NCBI RefSeq assembly: GCF_038397735.1 | Contig: NZ_CP151635.1 | Span: 3,100,001-3,164,000, forward strand | Length of the DNA: 64,000 bases | Direction: 5' to 3' | Source: Microbacterium sp. LWH13-1.2 | GTDB taxonomy: Bacteria > Actinomycetota > Actinomycetes > Actinomycetales > Microbacteriaceae | In this document: positions 41,019-49,542 of the stretch, piece after piece | Layout of the letters: every line of letters begins with the position of its first letter | Position numbering within the stretch: position 1 is the first letter of the stretch | Position numbers and translations under genes: made by a program | Notes under the pieces: generated by a model | Told to the model about the DNA's origin: nothing | The model's database searches: none | Seen by the model: only the letters and a program-made list of their open reading frames with translations

Positions 41019-43028
41019 TCAGCGTGCCTGGCGTTCGGCCTCGCGCTGGTCGCGCTCGGCCAGAGCCGCGAGCTTCGCGTTGTACTCCTCGAGCTCGGCC
41101 TCACCCGTGCGATCCGCATGCCGGTCGCGGCGCTTCTGCACCTTCGTGTCGTCGCGGCTCCACTGGATCGCCACCGTGATCGCCAGGATCAGAGTCGGGA
41201 TCTCACCGATCGACCAGGCGATGCCGCCGCCGATGTACTGATCCTCGAGCGGAGAGGGTCCCCAGGTCCGCCCCATCGAGCCGAACCAGTCGGCGACCAT
41301 CAGCCCCTCCTGCATCATGATCGCGATGCCGAAGAAGGCGTGCATCGCCATGATCGCGATCAGGGTGATGAGACGGCCGGGGTACGGCAGGCGGTACGGC
41401 ACCGGGTCGGCGCCGATCAGGCTCATCACGAACAGGTAGCCCGAGATCAGGAAGTGAGCGACCATCCACTCGTGGCCCAGGTGCTCGAACATCGACCAGC
41501 GCACCAGGTCGGTGAAGTAGAAGGCCCAGAGCGACAGGATGAAGATGCCGGCCGCGACGAACGGATGCGTGACCACCCTCGAGAACGGCGAGTGCACCGC
41601 CCACATGATCCACTCACGGCCGCCACGGGTGCCGTCGTCGCGCTTGTGGATCGCGCGCAGCGCCAGGGTGATCGGCGCACCCGATACCAGCAGGAGCGGG
41701 ATCGCCATCGACAGCATCATGTGCCCGAGCATGTGCACGCTGAAGAGGTACTCCTGGTAGGCGTTGATCGGTCCACCCGTGACCCACACGAGCATCAGCA
41801 TGCCCAGCACCCAGAAGATCGTGCGGTGGATCGGCCAGTGGTCGCCTCTCAGCCGCAGGCGACGAACTCCGGCGAGATAGAAGAACAGGCCGAAGCCCGC
41901 GGCGACCAGCCAGAGCACGTCGATGTCCCACGCCGTGAACCAGCGGTCGATCGTGAACTCCGGCGGCAGCGGCGAGCGGGTGAGGTTCTCGGCCGGCGTC
42001 TGCACGAAGGCCGCCTCCTCGCCGGTGGGCGGAGGTGTGCGCGCGAGCGCGGCGGCGGCACCGGAGGCGAGGCCCATCAGCGCGACCTCGCACAGCACCA
42101 GCATCCAGAACCAGCGCGAGGCGTTCGCCCCCTCGAGACGAGGGATCAGGCGGATGCGGTACCAGGCGCCGAGCAGACCCATGGCGCCCAGCAGCGCCAC
42201 CTTCGCGAGCAGGATCATGCCGTACGGTGTCCACAGCTGCGAGATGTCGCCGAGGGCGACGAACGAACGGGTGAGTCCCGAGATGGCGACGACGGCGAAG
42301 GCCGCGATCGCGAGACTCGAATAGCGGCTGACGAGATGCACGGTGCCGATGCCCGACCGGCCGCGCAGGATCACGACGAGCAGCAGACCGCCGAGCCAGA
42401 CGGCGGCGCCGATCGTGTGCAGCAGGATCGAGTTGACCGCGATGTTATGGCCGGACAGCTCACCCGAGTGCCCCTGCGTCGCCAGGGGCAGGAAGGATGC
42501 CGCGGCCAGGAGCGCCGTGATGAGGGTGGGCGTCCAGGTGCGCCACGCGAACGCGAGCACCGTGATGACCGAGCCCATGATCGTGGTGATCAGCCACGAC
42601 TGTCCGAGAGGCAGCTCCAGCAGGAACCGGCCGAGCTGCTGGCCGAACTCGCGCTCGGCGCTCAGCTGCGGGTTGAAGGCCGCCATGAAGGTGAAGAAGC
42701 CGCCGATGCCTGCCGTGACGGTGAAGACGGCGGCTCCGATCGATGCCGTGTTGAGCGCGAGGTCGAACGACTTCTCCTCGCTGCGCAGCGCGAAGAGGGC
42801 GAGCACGAGTGAGCCGAGCATCGCCGCCGAGGCGATGTTCATGACGAGCTTGACGATCGGGGTGGCCCACCGCACGAATGGACCGGGGTCCTGCAGCAGC
42901 AGCGGCGCCGCTCCCCCACCGAACGCGAGGGCGATCAGCACGCCGATCAATGCGGCCGCGAGGAGGATGCCGATGCCGCCCGCGCGATACGCGGAGCTGG
43001 TCGGGGTCTGCACGGCGCGGGCACTCAC
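41019..43028 (-). CDS. CopD-CtaG fusion (copper resistance/cytochrome oxidase assembly)
   Basis: 669 residues with about 15 TM helices. The N-terminal CopD-like half (to 330) includes HSGELSGHNIAVNSILLHTIG with copper-ligand histidines. The C-terminal CtaG_2-like half has FSVHMLGHMMLSMAIPLLL and LGHEWMVAHFLISGYLF. These handle copper delivery to cytochrome c oxidase or copper tolerance. GTG 43028 follows TAGGCT (complement of 43035-43040) by 6 nt, suggesting a leaderless mRNA. Confidence 0.9.
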   Translation of the reverse strand: MSARAVQTPTSSAYRAGGIGILLAAALIGVLIALAFGGGAAPLLLQDPGPFVRWATPIVKLVMNIASAAMLGSLVLALFALRSEEKSFDLALNTASIGAAVFTVTAGIGGFFTFMAAFNPQLSAEREFGQQLGRFLLELPLGQSWLITTIMGSVITVLAFAWRTWTPTLITALLAAASFLPLATQGHSGELSGHNIAVNSILLHTIGAAVWLGGLLLVVILRGRSGIGTVHLVSRYSSLAIAAFAVVAISGLTRSFVALGDISQLWTPYGMILLAKVALLGAMGLLGAWYRIRLIPRLEGANASRWFWMLVLCEVALMGLASGAAAALARTPPPTGEEAAFVQTPAENLTRSPLPPEFTIDRWFTAWDIDVLWLVAAGFGLFFYLAGVRRLRLRGDHWPIHRTIFWVLGMLMLVWVTGGPINAYQEYLFSVHMLGHMMLSMAIPLLLVSGAPITLALRAIHKRDDGTRGGREWIMWAVHSPFSRVVTHPFVAAGIFILSLWAFYFTDLVRWSMFEHLGHEWMVAHFLISGYLFVMSLIGADPVPYRLPYPGRLITLIAIMAMHAFFGIAIMMQEGLMVADWFGSMGRTWGPSPLEDQYIGGGIAWSIGEIPTLILAITVAIQWSRDDTKVQKRRDRHADRTGEAELEEYNAKLAALAERDQREAERQAR

Positions 43029-43064
43029 ACCACAAGCCTAAGCCGCCCCATCGGGGAGAACGCA

Positions 43065-43100
43065 CGAAGGCCGCCCCCGACTGATCGGGAGCGGCCTTCG
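43065..43100 (-). terminator. Hairpin downstream of HU
   Basis: CGAAGGCCGC (43065-43074) pairs with GCGGCCTTCG (43091-43100), extended by CCCCGA/TCGGGA around a CTGA loop. It lies 14 bp after the HU stop. There is no clear U-tract. Confidence 0.75.
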
Positions 43101-43113
43101 AAGAGGTGCGGTC

Positions 43114-43401
43114 TTACTTGACGGCAGCCTTGAGCTTGGAACCAGCGGTCACCTTGACGCGGTGGCCGGCCGGGATCTTGATCTCGGCGCCGGTCTGGGG
43201 GTTGCGGCCCGTGCGAGCTGCGGTTGCGACCTGCTCGAACGAGATCCAGCCCGGGATCGAGACCTTGCTGCCCTTGGCAACAGCGTCGGAGACCGAGGAG
43301 AACAGCGCGTCGAGGACACCGGAGACGGTGGCCTGGCTCTGGCCGGTGGCGGAAGCGATGCTCGCGACGAGCTCGGTCTTGGTGATGGACTTGTCAGCCA
43401 T
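43114..43401 (-). CDS. hup: HU family DNA-binding protein
   Basis: 95 residues, the core HU length. It has the dimer helices (KTELVASIASATGQSQATVS), the beta-arm region FEQVATAARTGRNPQTGAEI and the conserved KIPAGHRVKV. It bends and compacts DNA. The lysine-rich C-terminal tail seen in mycobacterial HupB is absent. GGAGGA lies upstream of the ATG at 43401. Confidence 0.93.
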   Translation of the reverse strand: MADKSITKTELVASIASATGQSQATVSGVLDALFSSVSDAVAKGSKVSIPGWISFEQVATAARTGRNPQTGAEIKIPAGHRVKVTAGSKLKAAVK

Positions 43402-43703
43402 GTCATCCTCCAGCGACGAGGTTCCCGTCGCATCGTTGGTGTTCGGGGGGCTGATGCCCTCCGTTGGTCGAGTGACCGCCTTGAATGTACCAACCACCAC
43501 CCACATTTCCGCGTCATTTCGCGGGTTTTGGGCTTTTCGGCGGCGTGTCGTGGTGCAGAAGTGACGAATGTGACTCGTGTGGCGGCTTATCCGGCCCTCG
43601 AATACCGCCGTTCCGCGGCTCATGGCGAGTCGGCGACGGGTCACCCTCGTCGACTTCGAGCTGCGCTGCGCTTCGCGAGAAGCAGTCCCGAAGGAGGAGT
43701 GCG
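43402..43703. other. Non-coding 302-bp spacer: HU 5' region
   Basis: I see no gene here. It holds the HU ribosome site and a possible HU promoter (-10-like TACATT on the minus strand near 43480), and an AT-rich patch at 43480-43570. The rest, 43570-43703, shows no recognisable element. Confidence 0.6.
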
Positions 43704-44312
43704 TCAGCGCGGGCGGTGGGACTCGACGACCGAGCGGGCGGTGCGCTCGAAGGCCGGAGCGACCCGGTCCTCTCCGTCGAGGTAACCCCCGACGAGGGCC
43801 GCATCGCGCAGCAGCACGAGCGAGGCCGCGACCTCGGCGGGGCCGTCGAGGCCTGCCAGCTCGGCAACGCCCTGCAGGGTCGAACGGAACCACTCCCGGT
43901 GCTCCTCGATCAGCTGGCGCACGGCACCCTCGGCATCCGGGTACTCCGCCGCCGCGTTGATGAACGGGCATCCGCGGGTGTGCCGGAGGCGGATGTCGGC
44001 GGCGATGCCGTCGATCACCGCGTCGACCAGCTGGGAGGGGTCGGCGACCTCGGCCCCGGCTTCGGCGAACATCGCCCGCAGCATCTGGTCTTCATTGCGC
44101 AGGTAGGCGAGGACGAGATTCTCCTTGCCGCCGAACTGCTTGTAGAGGGTCGCCCTGGTGACGGCGGCCTCGTCGATGATCCGATCGACGCCGACCGCGT
44201 GTATCCCCTCTTCATAGAAGAGCCTCGACGCGCTGTCGATCAGCCGGGTGCGGGCTGCGCTGGGCCGCTTCGGAGCGTCGGTGGTCGTCGTCGTGCGAGT
44301 GGTGGTGTCCAT
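43704..44312 (-). CDS. TetR/AcrR-family repressor
   Basis: 202 residues from the ATG at 44312, which has GAGAGGG upstream; an ATG at 44327 lies before that site. After a Thr-rich N-terminus the helix-turn-helix reads RLFYEEGIHAVGVDRIIDEA then VTRATLYKQFGGKENLV. The ligand domain has RHTRGCPFINAAAEYPD. It probably represses the divergent hydrolase gene and itself through the dyad at 44388-44409. Confidence 0.88.
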   Translation of the reverse strand: MDTTTRTTTTTDAPKRPSAARTRLIDSASRLFYEEGIHAVGVDRIIDEAAVTRATLYKQFGGKENLVLAYLRNEDQMLRAMFAEAGAEVADPSQLVDAVIDGIAADIRLRHTRGCPFINAAAEYPDAEGAVRQLIEEHREWFRSTLQGVAELAGLDGPAEVAASLVLLRDAALVGGYLDGEDRVAPAFERTARSVVESHRPR

Positions 44313-44382
44313 GGTGATCCCTCTCATCGTGTCATCCGAACCCCGGGTTTCGAACCTCGACTTGAGAATTGTCGGGAATAGG

Positions 44383-44412
44383 TTGCAGTAGATAGAACGT
44401 TCGGTCTACTAT
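44383..44412 (+). promoter_or_regulatory. Hydrolase promoter with embedded TetR operator
   Basis: The dyad GTAGA (44388-44392) and TCTAC (44405-44409) encloses the GAACGTTC palindrome, the classic TetR-family operator shape. TTGCAG (44383-44388) and TACTAT (44407-44412), 18 bp apart, form the promoter around it. The operator occupies the whole spacer, so repression by steric block is expected. Confidence 0.78.
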
Positions 44413-44461
44413 CAGCGTAACGCACTCGCACCGGGCGGGGGCAGAAGAAGGAGAAGAGACA

Positions 44462-45289
44462 ATGAGCAGCACCGAGAAGACCCCGATCGTCCTGATCCAC
44501 GGACTCTGGATGACGCCTGCGAGCTGGAACACGTGGGCAGAGCGCTTCCGCGCACAGGGCCACGAGGTGATCGTCCCGGGATGGCCCGGCATCGACGACC
44601 GGTCGGTCGACGACATCCGCCGCGATCCGTCGGCACTGAAGGGCATCGGCCTGAAGCAGATCGCCGACAACTACGAGCGCATCATCCGCGCACTCCCCGT
44701 GAAGCCGATCATCATGGGCCACTCGTTCGGCGGCGTGCTCACCCAGATGCTCGCCGACCGCGGACTCGGCGCCGCCTACGTGGGCGTCGCCCCCGGACAG
44801 ACCGCCGGCGTGACCGCACTCCCCCTCTCGACCCTCTGGACCGGCACGCCGATCCTCTCGAACCCCTTCGGACGCAACGGCGCCAAGCCGCTGTCGAAGC
44901 GCCACTTCCACTTCACGTTCGGCAACGACCTGTCGCGCGCAGCATCCGATGCACTCTGGGAGGAATACGCCGTGAACTCCTACAACAGGGTCTTCTTCGA
45001 GGGCGTGACCTCGGTGCTCGACGAGAAGGGCGGGGTCACCCACGTCGACTACTCCCGCGCCGACCGCGCCCCGCTGCTGCTGATCGCCGGCGAGATCGAC
45101 CACGTCGTGCCGCCGACCATCGTCCGCGCGATCGAGAAGAAGTACCGGTCGACCGGAAGCCCCGCGGTCGTGGAGCGCAAGGAGTACGCCGGCCGCACCC
45201 ACCGCCTCGTCAGCCAGGACGGCTGGGAGGAGATCGCCGACTACGCGCTCACCTGGGCGGTGGCGCACGCGACAGCATCCATCGCCTGA
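44462..45289 (+). CDS. Alpha/beta hydrolase
   Basis: 275 residues, intact. It has the oxyanion HGLW (residues 13-16), nucleophile GHSFGG near 82, an acid in AGEIDHVVPP near 220 and catalytic His in YAGRTHRLV near 248. A cytoplasmic esterase or lactonase-type enzyme is likely; the substrate is unknown. AAGGAG precedes the ATG. The TetR gene opposite and the operator in the spacer imply induction by a ligand, perhaps its substrate. Confidence 0.88.
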   Translation: MSSTEKTPIVLIHGLWMTPASWNTWAERFRAQGHEVIVPGWPGIDDRSVDDIRRDPSALKGIGLKQIADNYERIIRALPVKPIIMGHSFGGVLTQMLADRGLGAAYVGVAPGQTAGVTALPLSTLWTGTPILSNPFGRNGAKPLSKRHFHFTFGNDLSRAASDALWEEYAVNSYNRVFFEGVTSVLDEKGGVTHVDYSRADRAPLLLIAGEIDHVVPPTIVRAIEKKYRSTGSPAVVERKEYAGRTHRLVSQDGWEEIADYALTWAVAHATASIA

Positions 45290-45354
45290 TGCCGGGGCGG
45301 TTCGCCCGAATGGGCGGAGAACTCCTCGATGGGCGGATGCGTGAATCGCTATCC

Positions 45355-45389
45355 TCCGCCCAACGCGGAGAAGTCCGCCCAACGGGGCG
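45355..45389. repeat. 35-bp intergenic repeat, copy 1
   Basis: This unit contains TCCGCCCAAC twice. It matches copy 2 at 46370-46404 in direct orientation with two mismatches, and weaker similarity extends about 43 bp to the left of both. Upstream GGGCGGA copies (45312, 45331) can pair with its TCCGCCC, so it may fold as a stem-loop. Confidence 0.75.
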
Positions 45390-45405
45390 CCTCACCCCAG
45401 CCGGA

Positions 45406-46230
45406 CTATGCAGCGAGGTGGAGACGCTGGGCTACAGCGGCCATGATCGTGTTCTGCACAGCCGGCCACTGGTTCATCAGCTGGTCGTAGCTGATCCGGA
45501 TCACGTGGAATCCACGCAACTTGAGCTCCGCATCATGGGCGATGTCGCTCGACCGCTGGGGCCCGACATGGTGACCGCCATCGATCTGAACCACAAGCCG
45601 TTCTCCGATCAGGAAGTCGACGTGATGCCCGAACACCCAGACCTGCGGGATGATCGGCAGGCCGAGTCTACGGAGTCTGGTGCGGAAGATCGTCTCGGTG
45701 CCGGCGTCGGCGAAAGGCCGCGCATCCTCCAGCAGTCTGCGCGCCGCGGGAGGCAGAGGCGCGCGCGAAAGCACATCGACATCGACCGTGTGCGTTCGCA
45801 GCGCGGACTCCCAGGTCGCGAGCGCATCCTCGTAGGGCCGGCAACGGGCGACGAGAATCAGCGCGTTCTCGATCGAATCCTCGAGCTGATCCGGATCCCG
45901 CGGGAAGATCGGGCTGCTCCAGTGCACGACGCCGCGAACAGAGTTGGCATGTCCTGACTTCGCCGGGGCCGCCACATGCGTCTCTCGATGCGAGGTCACC
46001 CACAGCCCCTTGCGCTCCGCCAGCGTGACGCAGCTGAGCATCACTCCTCGCTTCGCGGCAGCGACGAGCATCGGATCAGCATCACGGAGTGCCACCCAGC
46101 CCCTGCATACCGACATGACCGCCCCACTCCGAACAGCCTGCTTGACCGCGTACTCCGTGGCACCGGATCGGCGCAGCGTTCGAATGCGGGCGATCCCTTG
46201 CCCCGCGGCCAGAGACCGTTCGACATCCAT
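45406..46230 (-). CDS. AbiEi-like/DUF559 endonuclease-fold protein
   Basis: 274 residues from ATG 46230. The N-terminus (RIRTLRRSGATEYAVKQAVR then a winged-helix-like GAVMSVCRGWVAL) matches AbiEi-type antitoxin domains; the C-terminus carries the DUF559 PD-(D/E)xK nuclease-like core, DFLIGERLVVQIDGGHHVG followed by DAELKLRGFHVIRISYDQL. Such proteins occur widely in actinobacteria without a known toxin partner. No toxin gene is beside it. It sits between two copies of a 35-bp repeat. Larger upstream open frame to 46557 is unlike the family. Confidence 0.8.
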   Translation of the reverse strand: MDVERSLAAGQGIARIRTLRRSGATEYAVKQAVRSGAVMSVCRGWVALRDADPMLVAAAKRGVMLSCVTLAERKGLWVTSHRETHVAAPAKSGHANSVRGVVHWSSPIFPRDPDQLEDSIENALILVARCRPYEDALATWESALRTHTVDVDVLSRAPLPPAARRLLEDARPFADAGTETIFRTRLRRLGLPIIPQVWVFGHHVDFLIGERLVVQIDGGHHVGPQRSSDIAHDAELKLRGFHVIRISYDQLMNQWPAVQNTIMAAVAQRLHLAA

Positions 46231-46369
46231 TCGTCGATCATGCCCAGCGCACAGCATCCTGCGCGGGCGCATCCCGCCCGTTGTGGGCAGGATTGCCCGC
46301 GTCCCACATGTGCAGGAGAACCCGTCGGGAGGAGAACGCCGCGTCTGGCGGCGGATGCTGCGCGAAGAG

Positions 46370-46404
46370 TCCGCCCAACACGGAGAAGTCCGCCCAACGA
46401 GGCG
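46370..46404. repeat. 35-bp intergenic repeat, copy 2
   Basis: Direct copy of the unit at 45355-45389, offset 1015 bp, 33 of 35 bases identical. It begins 140 bp before the DUF559 start and lies next to the rpsN terminator. Confidence 0.75.
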
Positions 46405-46411
46405 GGCACAG

Positions 46412-46449
46412 CGAAAGGGGCGAGGATCCGAAGATCCTCGCCCCTTTCG
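46412..46449 (-). terminator. Terminator of the rpmB-rpmG-rpsN operon
   Basis: A perfect 17-bp stem (46412-46428 and 46433-46449) caps with the stable CGAA tetraloop. It lies 17 bp after the rpsN stop. Confidence 0.85.
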
Positions 46450-46465
46450 GCTTGTCTGCTGAGAC

Positions 46466-46771
46466 TTACCAGCTCGACTTGGTGACACCGGGCAGCTCGC
46501 CACGGTGTGCCATGTCACGGAAGCGGACACGCGAGATGCCGAACTTCGTGAGGACACCGCGGGGGCGGCCGTCGATGACGTCGCGCGAACGCACGCGAGC
46601 CGGCGACGCGTTGCGCGGCAGCTTCTGCAGGCCGACGCGTGCGGCCTCGCGGGCCTCGTCGGTGGCGTTCGGGTCGACCAGGGTCTTCTTCAGCTCGGCG
46701 CGACGCTCTGCGTAACGCTCGACGATGACCTTGCGCTGCTCGTTGCGAGCGATCTTGCTCTTCTTAGCCAT
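46466..46771 (-). CDS. rpsN: 30S ribosomal protein S14 (zinc-free type)
   Basis: 101 residues. It starts [20 protein letters not shown] and ends [19 protein letters not shown], the long S14 form with no CxxC zinc knuckle. It is part of the small-subunit head. It lies 3 nt after rpmG and ends the operon before a strong terminator. Confidence 0.97.
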   Translation of the reverse strand: MAKKSKIARNEQRKVIVERYAERRAELKKTLVDPNATDEAREAARVGLQKLPRNASPARVRSRDVIDGRPRGVLTKFGISRVRFRDMAHRGELPGVTKSSW

Positions 46772-46774
46772 TGA

Positions 46775-46945
46775 TCAACGCTCCTCTCGGAATTCGACGT
46801 GCTGACGGATGACCGGGTCGTACTTCTTGAGCACGAGGCGGTCGGGGGTGTTGCGGCGGTTCTTCTTCGTCACGTACGTGTAACCCGTACCTGCCGTCGA
46901 GCGCAGCTTGATGATCGGACGTACGTCCTGAGCCTTCTTGGCCAT
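46775..46945 (-). CDS. rpmG: 50S ribosomal protein L33 (zinc-free type)
   Basis: 56 residues; the gene is too short to have been called by length alone. It reads [20 protein letters not shown] onward and ends VEFREER. It lacks the two CxxC pairs of zinc-binding L33, so it is the C-minus form. The ATG overlaps the rpmB stop (TAATG), so translation is coupled. Confidence 0.95.
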   Translation of the reverse strand: MAKKAQDVRPIIKLRSTAGTGYTYVTKKNRRNTPDRLVLKKYDPVIRQHVEFREER

Positions 46946-47181
46946 TAGAGCTTCACACCCTTCGCCTGGAGGTCCTTGACCACGTTCTCGATGCCGCGGA
47001 CGTCGATCACCTTGATGCCCTTGGCGGACACGTTGAGCGTGATCTTACGACCGAGCGAAGCGACGAAATAGGTCTTCTTCTGCACGTTCGGGTCGAAGCG
47101 ACGCTTCGTCCGGCGGTGCGAGTGCGAGACGTTGTGACCGAAGCCGGGAACAGCTCCTGTCACCTGGCACACTGCTGCCAT
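46945..47181 (-). CDS. rpmB: 50S ribosomal protein L28
   Basis: 78 residues with the standard L28 start [20 protein letters not shown] and [14 protein letters not shown]. Only one N-terminal cysteine is present. GAAGGAG precedes the ATG at 47181. It is the first gene of the rpmB-rpmG-rpsN operon. Confidence 0.97.
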   Translation of the reverse strand: MAAVCQVTGAVPGFGHNVSHSHRRTKRRFDPNVQKKTYFVASLGRKITLNVSAKGIKVIDVRGIENVVKDLQAKGVKL

Positions 47182-47360
47182 GATGTGACTCCTTCTATAC
47201 CGTGGGGCCGGACGGCCTCACCCAAGATCCCTTGTCTGCGCGCCACCCCGCATCGCCGATCTCTCGGTGGAAGAAGGGGAAGCACGCGAACTACGCACAG
47301 GAGTGTGCGCAGACAAAGAGTCAGTTTAGCATGGCCCCGAGTCAGACCCGAACGACCCGG

Positions 47361-49481
47361 TCAGACCCGAACGGCCTCGAGCAGCAGCGCCGCTCCCGGC
47401 GCGAGCAGTGGCAGGGGCACTCCGACCGACTCGAAGAACGCGCCGGTGGCCTCGACGCCGACATCCAGCCATGCGGGGTCTGCGACCTGGTGACGCGACA
47501 CCCCACCGAGCTCCTCGCGTACACGCAGCCGGTACCGCTCCCCCGGCTGCAGTCCGGGGATGCGGGTGCGGGGCGTGAAACCGTCGACCGAGGCACCCAG
47601 ACGCACCCACGCGAAGACACCCCGCGAACCATCGACTGCGACCACGCCGTGCAGCAGGGTCTCGTCGTCGACCTCGTCACTGCGCACGGTGAAGCCCGCG
47701 TGCAGCAGCGGCCGCAGCTCGCGGTACAGCGCCGTCCAGCGCGTCAGCGCCGCGCGCTCGTCGTCGGTGCATCCGGTGATGTCCCACTCGATGCCGGCGT
47801 GACCGAACAGGGCCGTCGTCATGCGGAAGGGCAGAGATGCCGCGCGGTGCGTCGTCTCGGCGATCGGCGGCCCGACGTGCGAGCCCACGACCTCCGGCGG
47901 CACGAGCGTGCCGGTCCACCGCTGGATGCGCTGACGCTCGATCGGGTCGTTCGAGTCCGACGCCCACACGCGCTGCGTGCGCTGCAGCACACCGAGGTCG
48001 ACGCGGGCGCCACCGCTCGCGCAGGATTCGATCTCGAGTGCCGGATGCCGCTCGCGCAGCGCGTCGAGCAGGGCATAGAACGCGATCGTCTGGGCGTGCA
48101 CCGACGCACGGCCGGTGTGCGACGACACCGCCGCGTGCAGGTCGCGGTTGTGATCCCACTTGATGAAGTCGATGCCGACCTCCGAGACCAGGGCATCGAG
48201 GCGTTCGAGCAGGTAGGCCGCGGCATCCGGGTTCGCGAGGTCGAGGACCTTCTGGTGGCGCCAGGTGGGCGAATCGGGGGATGCCTGCAGCACCCAGTCC
48301 GGATGCCGTGCGGCGAGGTCCGACACCGGATTCACCATCTCGGGTTCGAACCAGAGCCCGAACTGCATGCCGAGAGAATGGACGTGCTCGGCGAGCGGGC
48401 GCAGTCCGTCGGGCCACTTCGCGTCGTCGATGTACCAGTCGCCGAGTCCTGATCGGTCGTCGGGTCGACCGCGGAACCAGCCGTCGTCGAGCACGAACCG
48501 CTCGACGCCGACGGATGCCGCGGCCTCGGCGAGTTCGACGATCTTCGCGGGGTCGTGATCGAAGTACACCGCCTCCCACGTGTTGAGCACGAGCGGGCGA
48601 GGCGCCGCAGGGTGTGCGGAGAATGCGCGGACCGTCTGATGCAGGCGCGCGGACACCGAGTCGAGTCCGCTCTCGCCATAGGTGAGGAACACCTGCGGCG
48701 ACACGTAGGTCTCCCCCGCCTCCAGCCGGATCTCGCCCGGCAGCAGCAGCTCACCTCCGCCGAGGACAGCGCCGTGCACACCGGCTCCCTCGGGCAGCCT
48801 CTCGACCCCGACTTCCAGGTCGCCGCTCCATGCGACGTGCGCCGTCCACAGCTCACCCCGACGGAAGCCGAACCCGTCGGTGCCGACCGCCGTCAGGTAC
48901 GGGGCATCGTGGCCGCCACGACCGCGGCGCACCTGACGCAGGTGGGCTCCATGGCGGAGGGCACCTCGCTGCGGGTGCCGCTCGCCCGTCCAGCGCCCGG
49001 TGTGGTCGAGCACCTCGGTCGCGTGCGCGGGGATCGGCAGGAGGATGCGCGAAGCAAGCAGATCCAGCGGCTCAGCATCGGCAGCGGTGCTCGTCACCGA
49101 CAGCTGCGCGGTCAGCACGCCGACGGCATCCAGCGAGAGGTCGAGCACCACGGAGGCACCGGCCGCGGTATCCGCGAACTCCGCCCGCAGCGACGTCGCC
49201 GTCGATTCCCACGCGACCGACCTCAGCAGCGGAGCGCTGTGCAGACCACCCCGGTGCCAGGCCAGAGCCGGTGCGCCCGACCACCCGTCGGCCTCGACGG
49301 CCAGCAGCGGGAAGGTGCGCGGCGCGTCGAACGAGCTGAACGTCACCGAGCCGGTCGACGATCCGGCGAGCGCCTCGATGTCGGCGCCGTCGAGCGCCGC
49401 GCCCCAGTGCAGCAGGCGCGCACTCGTCGTGTCGATGACGACGCTCACGCCGGCCGAGGTCAGGTGGACGAGTTCGCTCAT
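47361..49481 (-). CDS. Alpha-galactosidase (GH36)
   Basis: 706 residues from ATG 49481. The GH36 domains are clear: an N-terminal beta-sandwich, then the barrel with VLNTWEAVYFDH, FGLWFEPEMVNP, the nucleophile Asp in KWDHNRD (about 443), SCASGGARVDLG (about 490) and the acid/base Asp in ASDSNDPIERQRIQRW (about 508). It removes alpha-galactosyl residues from melibiose or raffinose. No signal peptide: cytoplasmic. GGAGC precedes the ATG. A terminator separates it from the binding protein, so expression may be reduced read-through. Confidence 0.93.
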   Translation of the reverse strand: MSELVHLTSAGVSVVIDTTSARLLHWGAALDGADIEALAGSSTGSVTFSSFDAPRTFPLLAVEADGWSGAPALAWHRGGLHSAPLLRSVAWESTATSLRAEFADTAAGASVVLDLSLDAVGVLTAQLSVTSTAADAEPLDLLASRILLPIPAHATEVLDHTGRWTGERHPQRGALRHGAHLRQVRRGRGGHDAPYLTAVGTDGFGFRRGELWTAHVAWSGDLEVGVERLPEGAGVHGAVLGGGELLLPGEIRLEAGETYVSPQVFLTYGESGLDSVSARLHQTVRAFSAHPAAPRPLVLNTWEAVYFDHDPAKIVELAEAAASVGVERFVLDDGWFRGRPDDRSGLGDWYIDDAKWPDGLRPLAEHVHSLGMQFGLWFEPEMVNPVSDLAARHPDWVLQASPDSPTWRHQKVLDLANPDAAAYLLERLDALVSEVGIDFIKWDHNRDLHAAVSSHTGRASVHAQTIAFYALLDALRERHPALEIESCASGGARVDLGVLQRTQRVWASDSNDPIERQRIQRWTGTLVPPEVVGSHVGPPIAETTHRAASLPFRMTTALFGHAGIEWDITGCTDDERAALTRWTALYRELRPLLHAGFTVRSDEVDDETLLHGVVAVDGSRGVFAWVRLGASVDGFTPRTRIPGLQPGERYRLRVREELGGVSRHQVADPAWLDVGVEATGAFFESVGVPLPLLAPGAALLLEAVRV

Positions 49482-49500
49482 TGCCGCTCCAGACGAAAAG

Positions 49501-49534
49501 GGAGGCCCGCCCGTGAGCATACGGGCGGGCCTCC
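49501..49534 (-). terminator. Terminator between the sugar-binding protein and GH36 genes
   Basis: GGAGGCCCGCCCGT (49501-49514) and ACGGGCGGGCCTCC (49521-49534) pair perfectly around GAGCAT. On the minus strand CTTTTCG follows. It lies 8 bp after the binding-protein stop and 20 bp before the GH36 start. Confidence 0.85.
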
Positions 49535-49542
49535 TGCGGGTG

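Noticed and set aside
44462..45289. Haloalkane dehalogenase or epoxide hydrolase identity for the hydrolase
   Set aside because: The catalytic triad is that of a generic serine hydrolase (GHSFGG), not the Asp nucleophile of those families.
46945..47330. Zur box upstream of rpmB
   Set aside because: I looked for a TAATG/CATTA or TGAAAATG-type dyad and saw none in 47182-47340.
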